Of a DNA stretch of 64,000 nucleotides, positions 1 to 11,590 are shown piece by piece. The stretch is taken from NCBI RefSeq assembly GCF_035582795.1, contig NC_134368.1, forward strand, positions 32,238,501 to 32,302,500. The letters are read 5' to 3'. A program made the translations under genes and the position numbers. Source of the stretch: Mycteria americana. Taxonomy: Eukaryota; Chordata; Aves; Ciconiiformes; Ciconiidae. The notes below the pieces were generated by a model. It was not told where the DNA came from, ran no database searches, and saw only the letters and a program-made list of their open reading frames with translations. Numbering within the stretch: the first letter of the stretch is position 1; every line of letters starts with the position of its first letter.

Positions 1-1453
1 AAGCAAATAGGAATTGAACTGATGGATTCTTCATGTGATTTTTTTTTTTTCTCTCAATACAAATGCTCATGTGTTCAGTCGCATCTTGCCAGTATGTAAG
101 CAAAAGTGAAAGATAAAGCATAATCTTCTTGGGCATGGCCCTAAAATGTTATTTATACTGGTTTCACATCAAATTTATCAACAGTTTTCATCTTTAACCA
201 GTGGCACTAAGTTGTTATTGGAGTGTCCTCGGCATCTGGTTAAAAACCTGGTGTCCTCAGCATGTTTTGTTTTGTTTTGGGGTTTGGTTTTTTTTTTTCC
301 TGAACCTTTAAAAGTGACAGTACTCCTCACTTCTTGTGCAATTAACTCCTCAGTACTGTGGAGGAAAAAGGAGCTGTTATCAGAGTGAGAGATAAAAGTA
401 ATTTTTCTGTTCTCTGTTGAATTATTTGATGGAGATGAGTATTTTTCTTGTGACTTCTTCAAATTCTTGCTCAGTCTTTTTCTGGGAGGAAATATTATTT
501 GCCCAAAACAGTTATTACACGCCTGCAGCAGCAGCTTGTCTAGAATTAAAATGATAGCTTTTAAAAACAATTTTAAACAAGTATTGTGCTAATTTTTTTC
601 AACTTCTGACTTATCTCACACCCACTGAGGACATGTGAGTGTGACTAATGTATACAGAGTTGTAAGCTATTGAGCTGACCTAGTAGGTTTTTTCAATTTT
701 TTTTTTTTTTCTAGGGGAATTTTCAGTAGTGTGGATTTACTGTGTGGCTAGATTGGTTGCATTTATGTAAATTATTTGATGTCTTAATCCTTAAATACTT
801 GCGGAGAAAATTCTGTGTTGTGTAAAGATGACAGATTAGAAGTATGTCTAACACCTGACTTAAAATTTCAGTAGTTCCTATTAATAAAATTAAATTATTT
901 TAATTAATTATTGCCAAAATAGTGTTTCATTTTAGATTAAATCTAAAAATCATGATGAATACTTCTATTTCAGTACAAAACCTGCTGTTGGTTTCTGTAG
1001 CAGCTATGTAGCAACTTTTTCTACACAGCAGTTACCTTCTACGTACACAGTTTACCTGTTCTTCTTCCCTGAGGCTTTTGTCTTCTTCCTCTCAGCAACC
1101 CAGGCAGAAAAGAGGGTGGCAGAACCCATGACTTACTATTAAAACATCAATGTTTTCATTATAGCACTAAAGTCCTTCCTCAGGCTGTGACTAGAAAACT
1201 TCTAGTTGTGGAAAAGCATAGATTGTTCTTTTCTTCCCAATGTTATACAGATGAGAAGGGGCTATGTTGAAGATGCAGGTATCACTTCTAAAGATATAAG
1301 TACAAGCTGTTCCTATTTCTAGTAAGTAGAAATAAGCCTTCTAAAGCTTACTGAAGATAGAAAGTATAAAATCCTGTGCAACAAACAATTAAAATTAGTA
1401 TTACTAACTGTTCATAGTATTGGTGTGTTGATAAAATATTTGGCTTTCTTTAG
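1..1453 (+). other. EXOC1: EXOC1 intron sequence, no recognised exon
   Basis: AT-rich with poly-T runs. I found no segment that matches EXOC1 protein and joins in frame to the exon at 1454. The open frames on either strand around 146-570 have no coding character. Taken as the intron before the first visible exon. Confidence 0.6.
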
Positions 1454-1564
1454 ATTTTCGAGCAAGTATTAAGTGAACTAGAGCCTCTGTGTCTGGCAGA
1501 ACAGGACTTCATTAGTAAATTTTTCAAACTACAGCAACATCAGAGCATCTCTGGAACAACAACG
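1454..1564 (+). CDS. EXOC1: EXOC1 coding exon, about residues 513-549
   Basis: Opens with [19 protein letters not shown] after a tttag acceptor and ends before gtatga. 37 whole codons, phase 0 at both ends. Confidence 0.95.
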
Positions 1565-4500
1565 GTATGACTCTTAATTCTGTCACTGAAGTAAAAAATA
1601 TTGAACAGGCCTCCTAAGAGACCTGTTTAAAAGATAACCTCTGAATTTATCTGGCAAATATGTGATCCAGGTGATCAATAATTTGTTTTTCTCCATTAGC
1701 TGGCAGAATCTTTATTTTTGGCTGACCAATACAAAATCTGTTAAAGAAGGACTGACATGTTTATTTTGCCATGGCTTTGTTTCCTCATAAGATCACAATA
1801 AACACTTCATCATGCTATGTAGGAAGGCAATGGGTAGTTTTTGTGGATAGTGGTGTATTCTGGGGAACATGACCAGAAAACTACCAGCACCTTGCAAACC
1901 ACTGTATTTGATAGTTTGAGGGGGAAAAAAAAAAAGAAAAGCTGATAATTATAATTATTGGCTTTGTCAGATATACTTATCACTTAAATATAGAATTGGA
2001 GACAAGCTTTCAGCTTTCTGTATATATATTCCTTATTCTTACAGAATGAAGCGGAGGAAATGGATGGAGGAACTTTATCTCGTTCATACGCTTCTGGTGT
2101 TCCACAAACAATATCATCTGAGTATGTGCTGCTGTTGTATATTATTGATTCTTAAGCTTACATGTGAATTTATTTGGCGCATAAAACTTTTTCTCTATAA
2201 TCAGAAGTTGTTCCCTTTTAGTGAAAATGAATAGTGAACTCTTAATTTGTACCTAGATATTGAATGTGTCAGTAAACATAAAAATTTTTGTATAAAGGAT
2301 GGATGTTTCTGTCTATAGTAGTATAAAAAAAGATGCTTAATTCTCTAATAGTTTGCAAAGTGAAATTAGGCTCTGCAATATGTAAAATATGCTTTGGAAA
2401 ATATGCTTAGCAGAGTTCTGAATTTGAGTGCGTGGCAGCTTCCACACAGAAAATACTTTTTGGAATATTTTATACCTGTGACTATTGATTTTTACTGTGT
2501 GGCATTGGCATTTCTTCCCTTAGCAGTATTCGGAAAATCATGAGACTTGTTGAATGCAAGTGAGACTACTATATCCAATAAATTTATCCTAAAAATGTTA
2601 TCAAAGAACATGTAAAATAGCCTAATAAACTGTCAGAGTAATATTTTTATCTTATGCATTTTTAATAGGAAGGACATGATCCGACAAATGATGACAAAAA
2701 TATTCCGTTGTATTGAACCTGAACTGAATAATCTTATAGCGCTGGGGGACAAGATTGATAGCTTTAATTCCCTTTATATGTTAGTTAAGATGAGCCATCA
2801 TGTATGGACAGCGCAAAATGTGGACCCAGCTTCCTTTCTCAGCACAACACTTGGAAATGTTTTGGTGACTGTCAAAAGGAACTTTGATAAATGCATTGTA
2901 AGTTCTTTAGTTATTCTGATTAAGCTAAATATAATATAGGAAGCCCACTCCTACCCAGTTTGATTTTGCATTTCTTTATAGTTAAATTTTTGCTTTTAAT
3001 TTGAAGTCAAAATGAGTAACTATTGCTGTTCTACTGGCCAAACCTTCAAAAAAGATAAACTAATTGGTGGTTGTGTTTCTTTTTCCTCTCCATTCCATTT
3101 TTCTTCAATAATTAGCTATTTGTAAGAAATACGACCACTCTCTCACTGCTGTGAGCTAGCTGACATTTTTAGTTGTCTGTTTAAAATTGTACTCTTACTG
3201 AGATTACTGAAGTCAGTCAAGTAAACTATAGCTCTCTGCCTTTTTTACTTACCAAAGCAAAACCTCATGGGCTTACAGCGGTTTTGCTTTTCCCCTTTAA
3301 GCATAATATACAAAATAGACATCTCTTCCACGTGTTCAGTTATTTCTATCTTATATCTAACAAAAACTTGGTTTAGATAAAATGACAAATCTTTTGGCAG
3401 TAGGAGAGGCAGCTTCTACTGTCAGAAACTTCCTTTTGCTAATACAATATGACCATTATATGAAATAATGGCAAGTTTAGTGAAAACACAGCTGGTATAA
3501 CTTTTTTTATTGTCATAAATGTAATTTGACTCTAGGCCAACATAATAAGACTGACTGTTCTTGATCAATTTAATGGTTAAAATATTTTGAAGCTGATTTT
3601 TTTTTTTATTATACTCAGAAATAAAATTTTAGTAGAAGATTAAAGAAACCTCTTGTAGCAAAAGGAATTGTTAGCTTGGCTGAATCAGAAAAGTGAAATA
3701 AAAGCGAAATCCCTTGTTAGATTATAGAATGAAAATTGTTAATTGCTTCTGGTGGATAAGTTTGAGGGTTTTTTTCTTAATACGAAGTAAGTGAACAAAG
3801 GAGAATAAAAGCTGGAAGATTTTACTTGCCCATCTTCCTTTTTTCTTTCCAACTATTTTATTTCTTAACAAATTTTTGAGGGTAAAAAGGGAGGAAGACA
3901 AAGCAGATACACTAATTGAAAGATGTTTGAATAAATGTCAGTTTTTCAGTATGTCTGCATTTTTCTTTTCTTTACTAGTTGTTACATGGTCTGGAGTCAT
4001 ATATTAGAGGCTAACATCTGTTCTTGTTTTAAATTTAAGAGTAACCAAATGAAGCAGATGGATGAAGTAAAGATCTCAAAGAAGAGTAAAGTTGGGATCC
4101 TTCCATTTGTTGCTGAATTTGAAGAGTTTGCAGCCCTGGCTGAATCAATCTTCAAAAATGCAGAACGGCGAGGAGACCTAGATAAAGCCTACATAAAACT
4201 TATTAGAGCTGTTTTTGTCAGTGGTAGGTCTTCTGAGGTTGTCATAGTTACTAAAATGATTGTTTCCTCCTATTTATATATAATTTTGCTCCAATTAACA
4301 GATGATTTTTTTTAAGACTGACTATTGCAAGCCACGTGACTGATACTGTGCTGAAATTTTGGTTATCTCTGTTATCAGTAGGAGAGCAAGTGTAAACCTT
4401 TTGATTGAAATATACTTTTTAAGAGCAAACTGTAGATATTTCCCTTTGTACATACCTGTAAAGTAACTTTCAGTTATGACACAGGGAAGTGGTTAAGACT

Positions 4501-7500
4501 CTGGAGGAAGAGAGGAGATGACAGCAACATGACACGTTTAATCTGAAGTGGTTTCCTGTCTTTTCTCCCCCAGCGTAGCTTAAACGAGGAGATGAATCTG
4601 GATGGGATCCCTGGCATTTGGCCCTAATACTGTTTATCTTCACAGCTCTGTCCAAAATAAATAACTTGAGTTCTGGCTATGAATTTGACCCTTTCTTGGC
4701 AGATTAGGTCCTTTGTGTCCTAGCCTGCCACAGCAGAATATCTTTCCAGTCCTCCCTGTTTTCCCAGCTATAGTCTGGAAAAACAGCAGCAACACCCTTG
4801 TTCTACTGGTTTTATTTAACATTTTAAAAAAAAAAAAAAAAGGCGGGGGGGTATGATATGCAAGCCAATGAACTCTGGAAAAATTGTCTTTCCCTTTTAA
4901 AATGGGGGGGACACGGATGGATGGACCTCTCCGTGCTGATTTATCTGCAAATTTTCAAACAACTCCACTTATAGTAATTCCCAACCACTGAGACTCAACT
5001 CTTTTTTAGGGGAAGATTGAGCAAGAGGAGACAGTAGAGGCAATAAAGCTAGTTTGAGGAAATTGTCATAGTGGTTCTGAACATATTAAGAAATCATGAA
5101 GAGCCATTACTTCATAGTACAATAGACTAGAGTCCATATGTAGTCAGCAGGAGCATCCCAGCTAATAGGACAGTAAATTTTGAAAATGTTTTTTTATTTG
5201 ATTGCACCCAACTTTTCTGTCCTTAAGAATTTACTGCTCAAGTGATAAAACTAAGCAAACACCAATAGACAGGCAAAACTATACAATGGTAAAATAAATA
5301 GCATAGGAAGAATTTAGAAAAGCATGTTTTAAAAGGGGTTCAAAATGATGCCAGTCAAACACCGAAGAAGAAACAAAATCTGTTTCAGACAAGTACAGAG
5401 CAAACTTAACAAAGAATTATGATGGAGGAGGATAAGGGATAGAAGTAAAGAATGAAGATGAAACAAAGTCAAAATTATGTACAAAATGAGTGCAAGCAGT
5501 ACGTTTAATGCAGTAGGATATTTAATTTACAAGTAATGTTTGAAACAGGTCAGAAAGATGTAGTACTTCAGGTAGAATTAGGGGGGCGGTTAGAAAATTA
5601 TATGGGAAGAACAAAATTTGGCAGTAGCAGACTTTTCCTAGATGGCAATTCAGTGTTCTGACTGAAATGAATTTGTGATCTTTATTGATACTCTGGTGCC
5701 TAGGATCACTTTCATGGTGGGCATCCTGGTAGTCTCAGCAAAATGATTAATGTATGAACGGGCATAGAGACTTAATTGCGCTCTTTGTTGAAGCCATCCT
5801 CTTTCAGCCTGCTTTTAGGCACAATAAGGGAGTGATACGTAGAATTTCTTTTGCCTGCCCTGGGTTTTTTTGCGGGGGGTGGGGTGTGAAAGTAAGACAC
5901 CTATGTGCAGGATTATCCGTTTTTATTATTAAATTTGGGAATTTAATATTATATTATTATTAATAATAGTATTGATTAATGTATAATTAATTAATATTTA
6001 TAATTAATAATTAATATTATTAATAATATTGTTATATAATATGTAATTATAACATTATTAATATTATTAAATTGATTGACAGTAACTTTGACCATAAAAC
6101 TAATAAGCTAAGCAAAAATTGAGAGACTGGGAAGTACATTTAAAAAAAAAAAAACCACCACCTTATTGAAGATTTTTGTTCTAGCAAAGAGGGGAATGAG
6201 ACTTTTCTTAAATAGTTCTGTCATATGAAATTTATTAGGGATAATGAAGGCATGCTTGTAAGCCTCCACAGAATGTGGGTTGTTTCTCTCTTATGTAAAT
6301 GACTGTATGTAGTCACTATTTTGTATCTTTTTATAAGTTACTTTTTTGGCGTACAAATTTCATGGTCTTAGAGCTTGTACATATCTGTTACTTCTTATGT
6401 TACAAAATTTATTTTCTAACAGTATTATGGTTATTGGTTATGTTTTTCTGAATTTGGTTGTCCTTTTGGTATTTTAAGTATTTTGCTTCCTTTTTCTTTC
6501 AGTTGAGAAAGTAGCTAATGAAAGCCAGAAAACACCCAGAGATGTGGTCATGATGGAGAACTTCCATCATATTTTTGCAACCCTTTCTCGCTTGAAAATT
6601 TCTTGTCTTGAAGCTGAGAAAAAAGAAGCCAAACAGAAATACACTGATCATCTTCAGTGTTATGTAATCCACTCACTCGGACAGCCTCTTGAGAAATTAA
6701 ATGTAAGTATATTTGAGTTCATATACATTTAAATGGTACAGAGTAGTCTTCCTGAAGCCTTTAGTTCGCACTATCTGATCTCTTTATCACTTCACCTATC
6801 ATAATATCTATTTTATTATTTTAGACTCAAGTATGCCTGGCAAGAGTACTCTACTCATGAGGGTAACAGTCTTGGATGAAAAAAACCCAAATTTTTCATG
6901 GTGATGAATAGTACTAACTAAACATCAGTTGTGTCTTAAGCAAGTGGTTTTGAGGAAGGAAAAAGTGAGGGGAAAAGTAATCAGGAGTTTTGGGATAAAC
7001 TTCCCCACCTCAGCTGCAGAGAAAATTACTGTAGTTTCTGAACTGTTCAACAATAAGAAAAGTTTTAGGGAAGTTCTGTATGTCCGAAGTTGAATGAAGT
7101 GTTAAACTGAATGCTGACCTAGGTTCATAATCAGTTCTGCCCACTGAATATTTCCACCTGTTCATTGCTTTAGAAAAAGCAATTTCTATTCTATAGAAAC
7201 CTAAGCAAAATCTGTAAGTATTTTAGCCATTCATTTTCTGAAAAGTCTAAGATGTATTCTCTTTTTGAAAATTAAAATGCTTTATTGCTGCTTCCCACTT
7301 GTTGTGGGTTGACTCTGGTGAGCACCTAAGCTGCCACATAACTAACTGCTTGCTCACTCTCCCCTCCGCAAGCAGGACAGGGGAGAGAATAGGAAGAGCA
7401 GAAGTGAGAAAATTTGTGGGTGGAGATAAAGACAGTTTAATCAGTGAAGGGGAGAGAGAGAAGAAAAAAAAAGTGATGCAAAGGCAGTCACTCACTACCT

Positions 7501-9383
7501 CCCACGAGCAGACTACTGATGCCCAGCCAGTTTCTGAGCAACAGCCACCTTGAAGACAAACACCACCCCCTCTTCTAACCCTAATTTTTATAGCTGAGCA
7601 TGATGTTACATGCTATGGAATACCCTCTGGCCCGGTTTGACCTGTTCAGCAATAACCAAAATATTGGTGTGTTATCAGCCCTGTTTTAGCCACAAATCCA
7701 AAACATAGCACCATATGGGCTGCTATTAAAAAAGTTAACTCCGTGTGGTGTTCATGCGTGTTCATAGGCATACTTCCCTCCATTTTTATTATGTTGAGCC
7801 AACTGGTGTGGGGCAGTGAGAAGAGAGGGCAATTATGAACAAATATTGCTGTTGTGTAACTATGGTTTAAGTAGAGAAATTCCTATTCAGATGCTTACTC
7901 AGTTTATCTGAATGGTCTGGTATCTTCCCAGGCTATGGCCTCATTAATTGAGGATTTTGAGATTGAATCAGTGTTAGTTATAAGGTTGCAAAGAAAAGCT
8001 TGGTCACTTCTAGAAATGATTGATTTCAGTTGTACGCTAGTACTTACAGAGTGCTGTATTGTTGGGCTGTGCTTTAATGTTTATGGTTGAGCACTACTTC
8101 ATGCCCAATTAAAAAAACGGGGGAACACACAACAGTTGTCAAGCAGAAACAAGACTTAACTACACATATGCTTGTCAAATTAATTAGTTTAGATTTGTGA
8201 TAATCATTAATGCTGTTATTGTTTGTTAGCATTTTTTTGAAGGTGTTGAAGCTCGTGTGGCACAAGGTATACGAGAAGAGGAAGTAAGCTATCAACTGGC
8301 TTTTAATAAACAAGAGCTTCGTAAAGTTATAAAGGAATATCCCGGTAAGGAAGTGAAGAAGGGATTGGATAATCTCTACAAGAAGGTAGATAAACATCTC
8401 TGTGAAGAAGAAAACTTACTTCAGGTAAACTAAATCATGTCTTAAAAACCTTGCAACGTTTACACAAAGGCTTTTATTATTGCTTTTGCGTATGTATTCT
8501 GTGAGAAGTGCGTAGCTTCAGCATAACTCTGAAAAACTATGAATTTTGAGTGGAGTTTTTTATAATCCCACTCTGATTCTATTTGTTGTAACATTGATTT
8601 GTACTGTCATGGTAGACAGAGTTCAGAAAGAAGCTTCCTTTATGATTCCCTAGGTGTCCATTAGTGGGTGATCTCTGTTCTGCAAAATATACTGGAAGTA
8701 GAACTAGATTTAAATAAACTGTTAACCTGATACAGAATTTAGCTGGTACAGTATAGCAGAATATACTTTCAATTACATCTTTTCTGATAGTTACATTCTT
8801 TAAGTTTTTTCTTATACTCTGTAAACTTTCTCACTGGAGTAAACAATAAGTAGATTTGAGAGTTAAGCATGTACTAACAGCTTTTTAAAGTCTCTGAAAC
8901 GTGAATTAGTAGCACTGTTCTGGTTTGGGGTGTTTTCTTCAAAGACAAAGCAACATCTCTTTTAGGACAACTTCCTCTTTACTGTTTTCTGCTTTGCAGA
9001 TTTGGTAGGAGTCCTGTAAACATTAAAGATCTTAAACTTAATGTGTAAAAAAAAAAATTCAATCTTTTGGTTTTTAATGCAGCAGCTCAGTTTACTGAAC
9101 TTTGTTGTTAGCAAGCTTTAGTTTTAAAATGACACCTGAACAGAGAATCAATTAATGAGCCAATGTTTTATAGTTCACATACAGTGTATTGTGCCAGTTG
9201 ACATTTCCTAAAGTTTGCTTTCTTTGGCAGGTTGTGTGGCATTCCATGCAAGATGAGTTTATACGACAATACAAGCACTTTGAAGGGCTGATAGCTCGCT
9301 GCTATCCTGGATCAGGAATTACTATGGAATTCACTATACAGGATATTTTAGACTACTGCTCCAGTATTGCACAGTCTCATTAA
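1454..9383 (+). CDS. EXOC1: EXOC1 (exocyst subunit Sec3), C-terminal part, seven exons
   Basis: EXOC1 is the Sec3 subunit of the octameric exocyst, which tethers post-Golgi vesicles to the plasma membrane before SNARE fusion. Seven coding exons join in frame: 1454-1564, 2045-2121, 2669-2897, 4040-4223, 6503-6702, 8230-8424 and 9231-9383. They give 382 residues plus stop, matching the end of the 894-residue human protein (about residues 513-894), with long near-identical stretches such as [20 protein letters not shown] and the C-terminus [10 protein letters not shown]. This part is the helical-rod Sec3 C-terminal domain. The N-terminal lipid-binding PH domain lies upstream of the window. All introns are GT-AG and the phases close. 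The exon encoding [15 protein letters not shown] is the most diverged segment and looks like an exposed linker. Partial at the 5' side; identification is firm. Confidence 0.97.
2045..2121 (+). CDS. EXOC1: EXOC1 coding exon, variable linker
   Basis: 77 nt encoding [18 protein letters not shown] and following residues. Ends in phase 2 (SE split across the junction) before gtatgt. It is not a multiple of three, so skipping it would break the frame. Confidence 0.92.
2669..2897 (+). CDS. EXOC1: EXOC1 coding exon, about residues 576-651
   Basis: Encodes [19 protein letters not shown] through VKRNFDKCI. Acceptor taatag, donor gtaagt. It completes the frame opened by the previous exon (77+229 nt = 102 codons). 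Confidence 0.96.
4040..4223 (+). CDS. EXOC1: EXOC1 coding exon, about residues 652-713
   Basis: Encodes [19 protein letters not shown] through RAVFVS and ends with one base of the next codon before gtaggt. Confidence 0.96.
4224..6502 (+). other. EXOC1: EXOC1 intron with AT-rich tract
   Basis: Contains an A run near 4825-4840 next to a G run, and an extreme AT-rich stretch at about 5938-6080 built of taa/tta units. No exon or mobile element recognised. Confidence 0.6.
5938..6080. repeat. AT-rich low-complexity tract (TAA/TTA units)
   Basis: Almost pure A/T made of interleaved ttaat, aataa and ttatta units, many self-complementary (for example ttaataatatt). Probably a decayed ATT/AAT microsatellite in an EXOC1 intron. 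Confidence 0.8.
6503..6702 (+). CDS. EXOC1: EXOC1 coding exon, about residues 713-779
   Basis: Encodes [20 protein letters not shown] through GQPLEKLN. Acceptor tttcag, donor gtaagt. Confidence 0.97.
7300..7745 (-). mobile_element. Degenerate ERVL-like solo LTR, antisense, EXOC1 intron
   Basis: Starts with TGTTGTGGG and follows the same order as the younger LTRs at 32433 and 53888: GC-rich block with gctcactctcccctcc, a gagagaatagga segment, gacagtttaat (antisense of the LTR poly(A) region), gatgcccagccagt, and ggtgtgttatcagcc. The final ~30 bp including the aaaccaggaca terminus are missing or diverged, and no duplication flanks it. Divergence suggests an old insertion. No internal viral genes are present. 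Confidence 0.75.
8230..8424 (+). CDS. EXOC1: EXOC1 coding exon, about residues 780-844
   Basis: 65 whole codons encoding [20 protein letters not shown] through CEEENLLQ. Donor gtaaac. Confidence 0.97.
9231..9383 (+). CDS. EXOC1: EXOC1 terminal coding exon with stop
   Basis: Encodes [19 protein letters not shown] through SSIAQSH and a TAA at 9381-9383. Acceptor tttggcag. Confidence 0.97.
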   Translation, partial: VVWHSMQDEFIRQYKHFEGLIARCYPGSGITMEFTIQDILDYCSSIAQSH

Positions 9384-10440
9384 GTTCTAGAAAGGGGAAG
9401 AGAAGCTAGCAAAGTTTCTGCCTGTATATAAGGGAATCAAACACTATAAATGCTATTTGTTTTTAAAAGGTGCATTTCCATGTGTATGTGTAGTTAACTG
9501 CCATATATGTCAAGTTACACTCCTGCTTCAAATGTCTTTCAGGGCAAAATGAAACCTTCGGGGACTTGTTGCTCCTCTACTGGGCTGGAGTACTGTTTGA
9601 AAGCATTAATTCTGTGAAACACTTTGGATGTATTTGAACATTAGGGGAAGGGAAAAACTACTTTTATTTATAATCCCTTCTCTTGCTAAAAGCAGTAAGC
9701 ACTACCTTCATAGTATGCAAAAAGGATACTACTGTTTTCACTAATATTTTGCATCTTGGAAATTATGTAAGCATTAAAGACTACCGGATCTTTTCCCTTC
9801 CTCGTTCTAGAAAGTATGGATGCAGTGGGAATACTGAATTCATGTTCTGAGATGTAATGTGACTATGGCTATAATTCTTAATTAAACTGTGTTCATCATA
9901 TTCTTTATTTCTATGGAGCGTTATTTCAGAAAGGTGAAAATGCAGTTATTTCCATTGTTTTGTCTCTGGGCATTGAAGTGGAACTGCTCTATTTCTCAAC
10001 ACGCATTTTTTTTTTTTTTAATTTCCCTTTAGTAAGTATGATGTAGCATCAGTATACTTCCACCTCATGTAACCCCTTCCTCTTCCTGGAGCTTCAGCTG
10101 CCTGTGATTCAGGACCTGTTTTTTCTGTACAGCTTGAGGAAATTGCTAAGTTGTTGGAAAGAGCTGGGGTGTATGTAGAATAAAACAGGCACAATAAAGG
10201 TAAACATGCAGACAGAGGTTAAGATTTTGGGTTTTGAGATGCAGATGCAAGAATAAAAAACAAAAAACAGTAATATAATAATGTTGTAAGACTCAGAAAG
10301 AAAAACTAGCCTGCTCTATGGCAACTCAGCAACATTGAGGCACCTCGATGTGGGTGAGCGTGCTAACGTGTTAAGTCTTGTAGCTCATTAAATCCTAGTT
10401 GTCTTTTGTGTACTAATAAAATACTTGATCCAAGTTGTGT
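9384..10440 (+). other. EXOC1: EXOC1 3' UTR
   Basis: Non-coding sequence after the EXOC1 stop. Candidate poly(A) signals are ATTAAA at 9881-9886 and AATAAA at 10179-10184, 10193-10198 and 10415-10420. The last is followed by GT-rich sequence and lies just before the CpG island, so it is the best candidate for the distal end. The site actually used cannot be read from sequence alone. Confidence 0.7.
10415..10420 (+). terminator. EXOC1: Candidate distal poly(A) signal of EXOC1
   Basis: Canonical AATAAA about 1 kb after the stop, with a CA at about 10431 and a GTTGTGT downstream element. Confidence 0.5.
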
Positions 10441-10639
10441 ATAACCCACTTACACGTGACAAAAGGTGGTAGCCAAAGCAACACCAAGGGGAGGTAAGGG
10501 TTACACTTAGCAGAAATTCCCTACAGGATGGACGGCTTGTAAGAGCTACCTGTCACTTCTACATCAGGCACTTCACTCCCTGAAGTCTGGGCAGAGGCAA
10601 CCATACTACAGGCAGTAAACGCAAATAAGACCCTCTGGC

Positions 10640-11590
10640 CAAGGATGACGGGCGGCGGTAACCTCCCTCTCTCCGCTCTGGCTGCAACCAGAGCTAAGCT
10701 GTCATCACGGGCCTCTCCTCTGCATGCGGCCCGCGGCTTGCGCCAGCAGGCAGCTCCTCGCTCGGCCCGAACTAAACCTCCTCTCAAAGCCCCTAATGCG
10801 GGACCGGGGGTCAGCTGGGACGCCCCCCTCCCGCGTACTTCAGCCTCGGTTGCTTCTTGCTCCGAGGCGGAGGCGAGCCTCTCGCGCTAAAGCCGCGGGG
10901 GCCGAGGCCTTTCTCCCCCGTAACGCCGCGGCGCCCAATGGCCGGCACGGCACCCGCACTACGTCACCCTCCACCGCCCCTCGGCGCGAGGGCTGCCGGT
11001 CGCGCCGGAAGGGGCGGGGTGGCCGACGCGGGAGACGGTTGGCCCGGCCGGCCGCGGGTGCAGGCGCGTGCCCCGTTGCTGAGGTGACGGGGCGGAAGCG
11101 GCCGCTGCTCCGCGCGCCATTTTCAAACCGCCGGTGCGGCCTAGGTGGCTGCGCGGCGTCTGCGGAGCGGCAGCCCCAGCCCCGGGGGGCGCGGCGGGTG
11201 GGCAGGCAGGCAGGGCTCGTGTCCGCCGCGGCGGGGTGTCCTGTAGGGGAAGGAGGAGGGTGCTGCCGGCGGGACCGGGGCTCCTCGCAGGCAGGCGGGC
11301 GGCGGCGGCGCTCAGCGGCTGGCTTGGACTCCCGCGGTCCCGGCAGCGGCCGTTGTAGCAGCCCTGAGGACAGCGTGGCGCTGGGCCGCTTCCGTCTGTT
11401 CTGCCCCTGGGGAGCGCAGATTAGCCTGAGCAGCCTCCCCCAGCGTCTGGCCTACACGCTGGTCTCTTGTTCCCTCGGGGTTCTGCAGCCCTCCTTCCCC
11501 GCCGGAGCTGCATCTCTGCCGAAGCCTCACTGAAACATCTCGGCTACTCCTTAGTGGCTCGGCCTGCGAGAATTTGCTTTTAACGGTATG
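10640..11590 (+). promoter_or_regulatory. CEP135: CpG island, inferred CEP135 promoter and non-coding exon 1
   Basis: Abrupt change from AT-rich DNA to GC- and CpG-rich DNA upstream of the CEP135 ATG exon. Visible elements are a CCAAT box (10935-10939), a CRE-like tacgtca (10960-10966) and a block at 11112-11132 that reads on the minus strand as GGCGG-TTTGAA followed by AAAATGGCGCG, resembling CHR and YY1/E2F sites. Candidate exon 1 donors are ag|gtgacg (intron from 11084) and the stronger cg|gtatgt (intron from 11586). The start site is not determinable. Promoter function is inferred from position and composition. Confidence 0.75.

Noticed and set aside
178-570. 130-aa minus-strand frame near the window start
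   Set aside because: Lys/Asn/Ser-rich low-complexity translation of AT-rich intron sequence, overlapped by an equally unsupported plus-strand frame.
10645-11533. Overlapping long open frames (up to 269 aa) on both strands
   Set aside because: They lie in a CpG island with Ala/Arg/Gly-rich translations in all frames, the usual result of stop-poor GC-rich DNA. No protein family is recognisable, and the island fits the CEP135 5' end.
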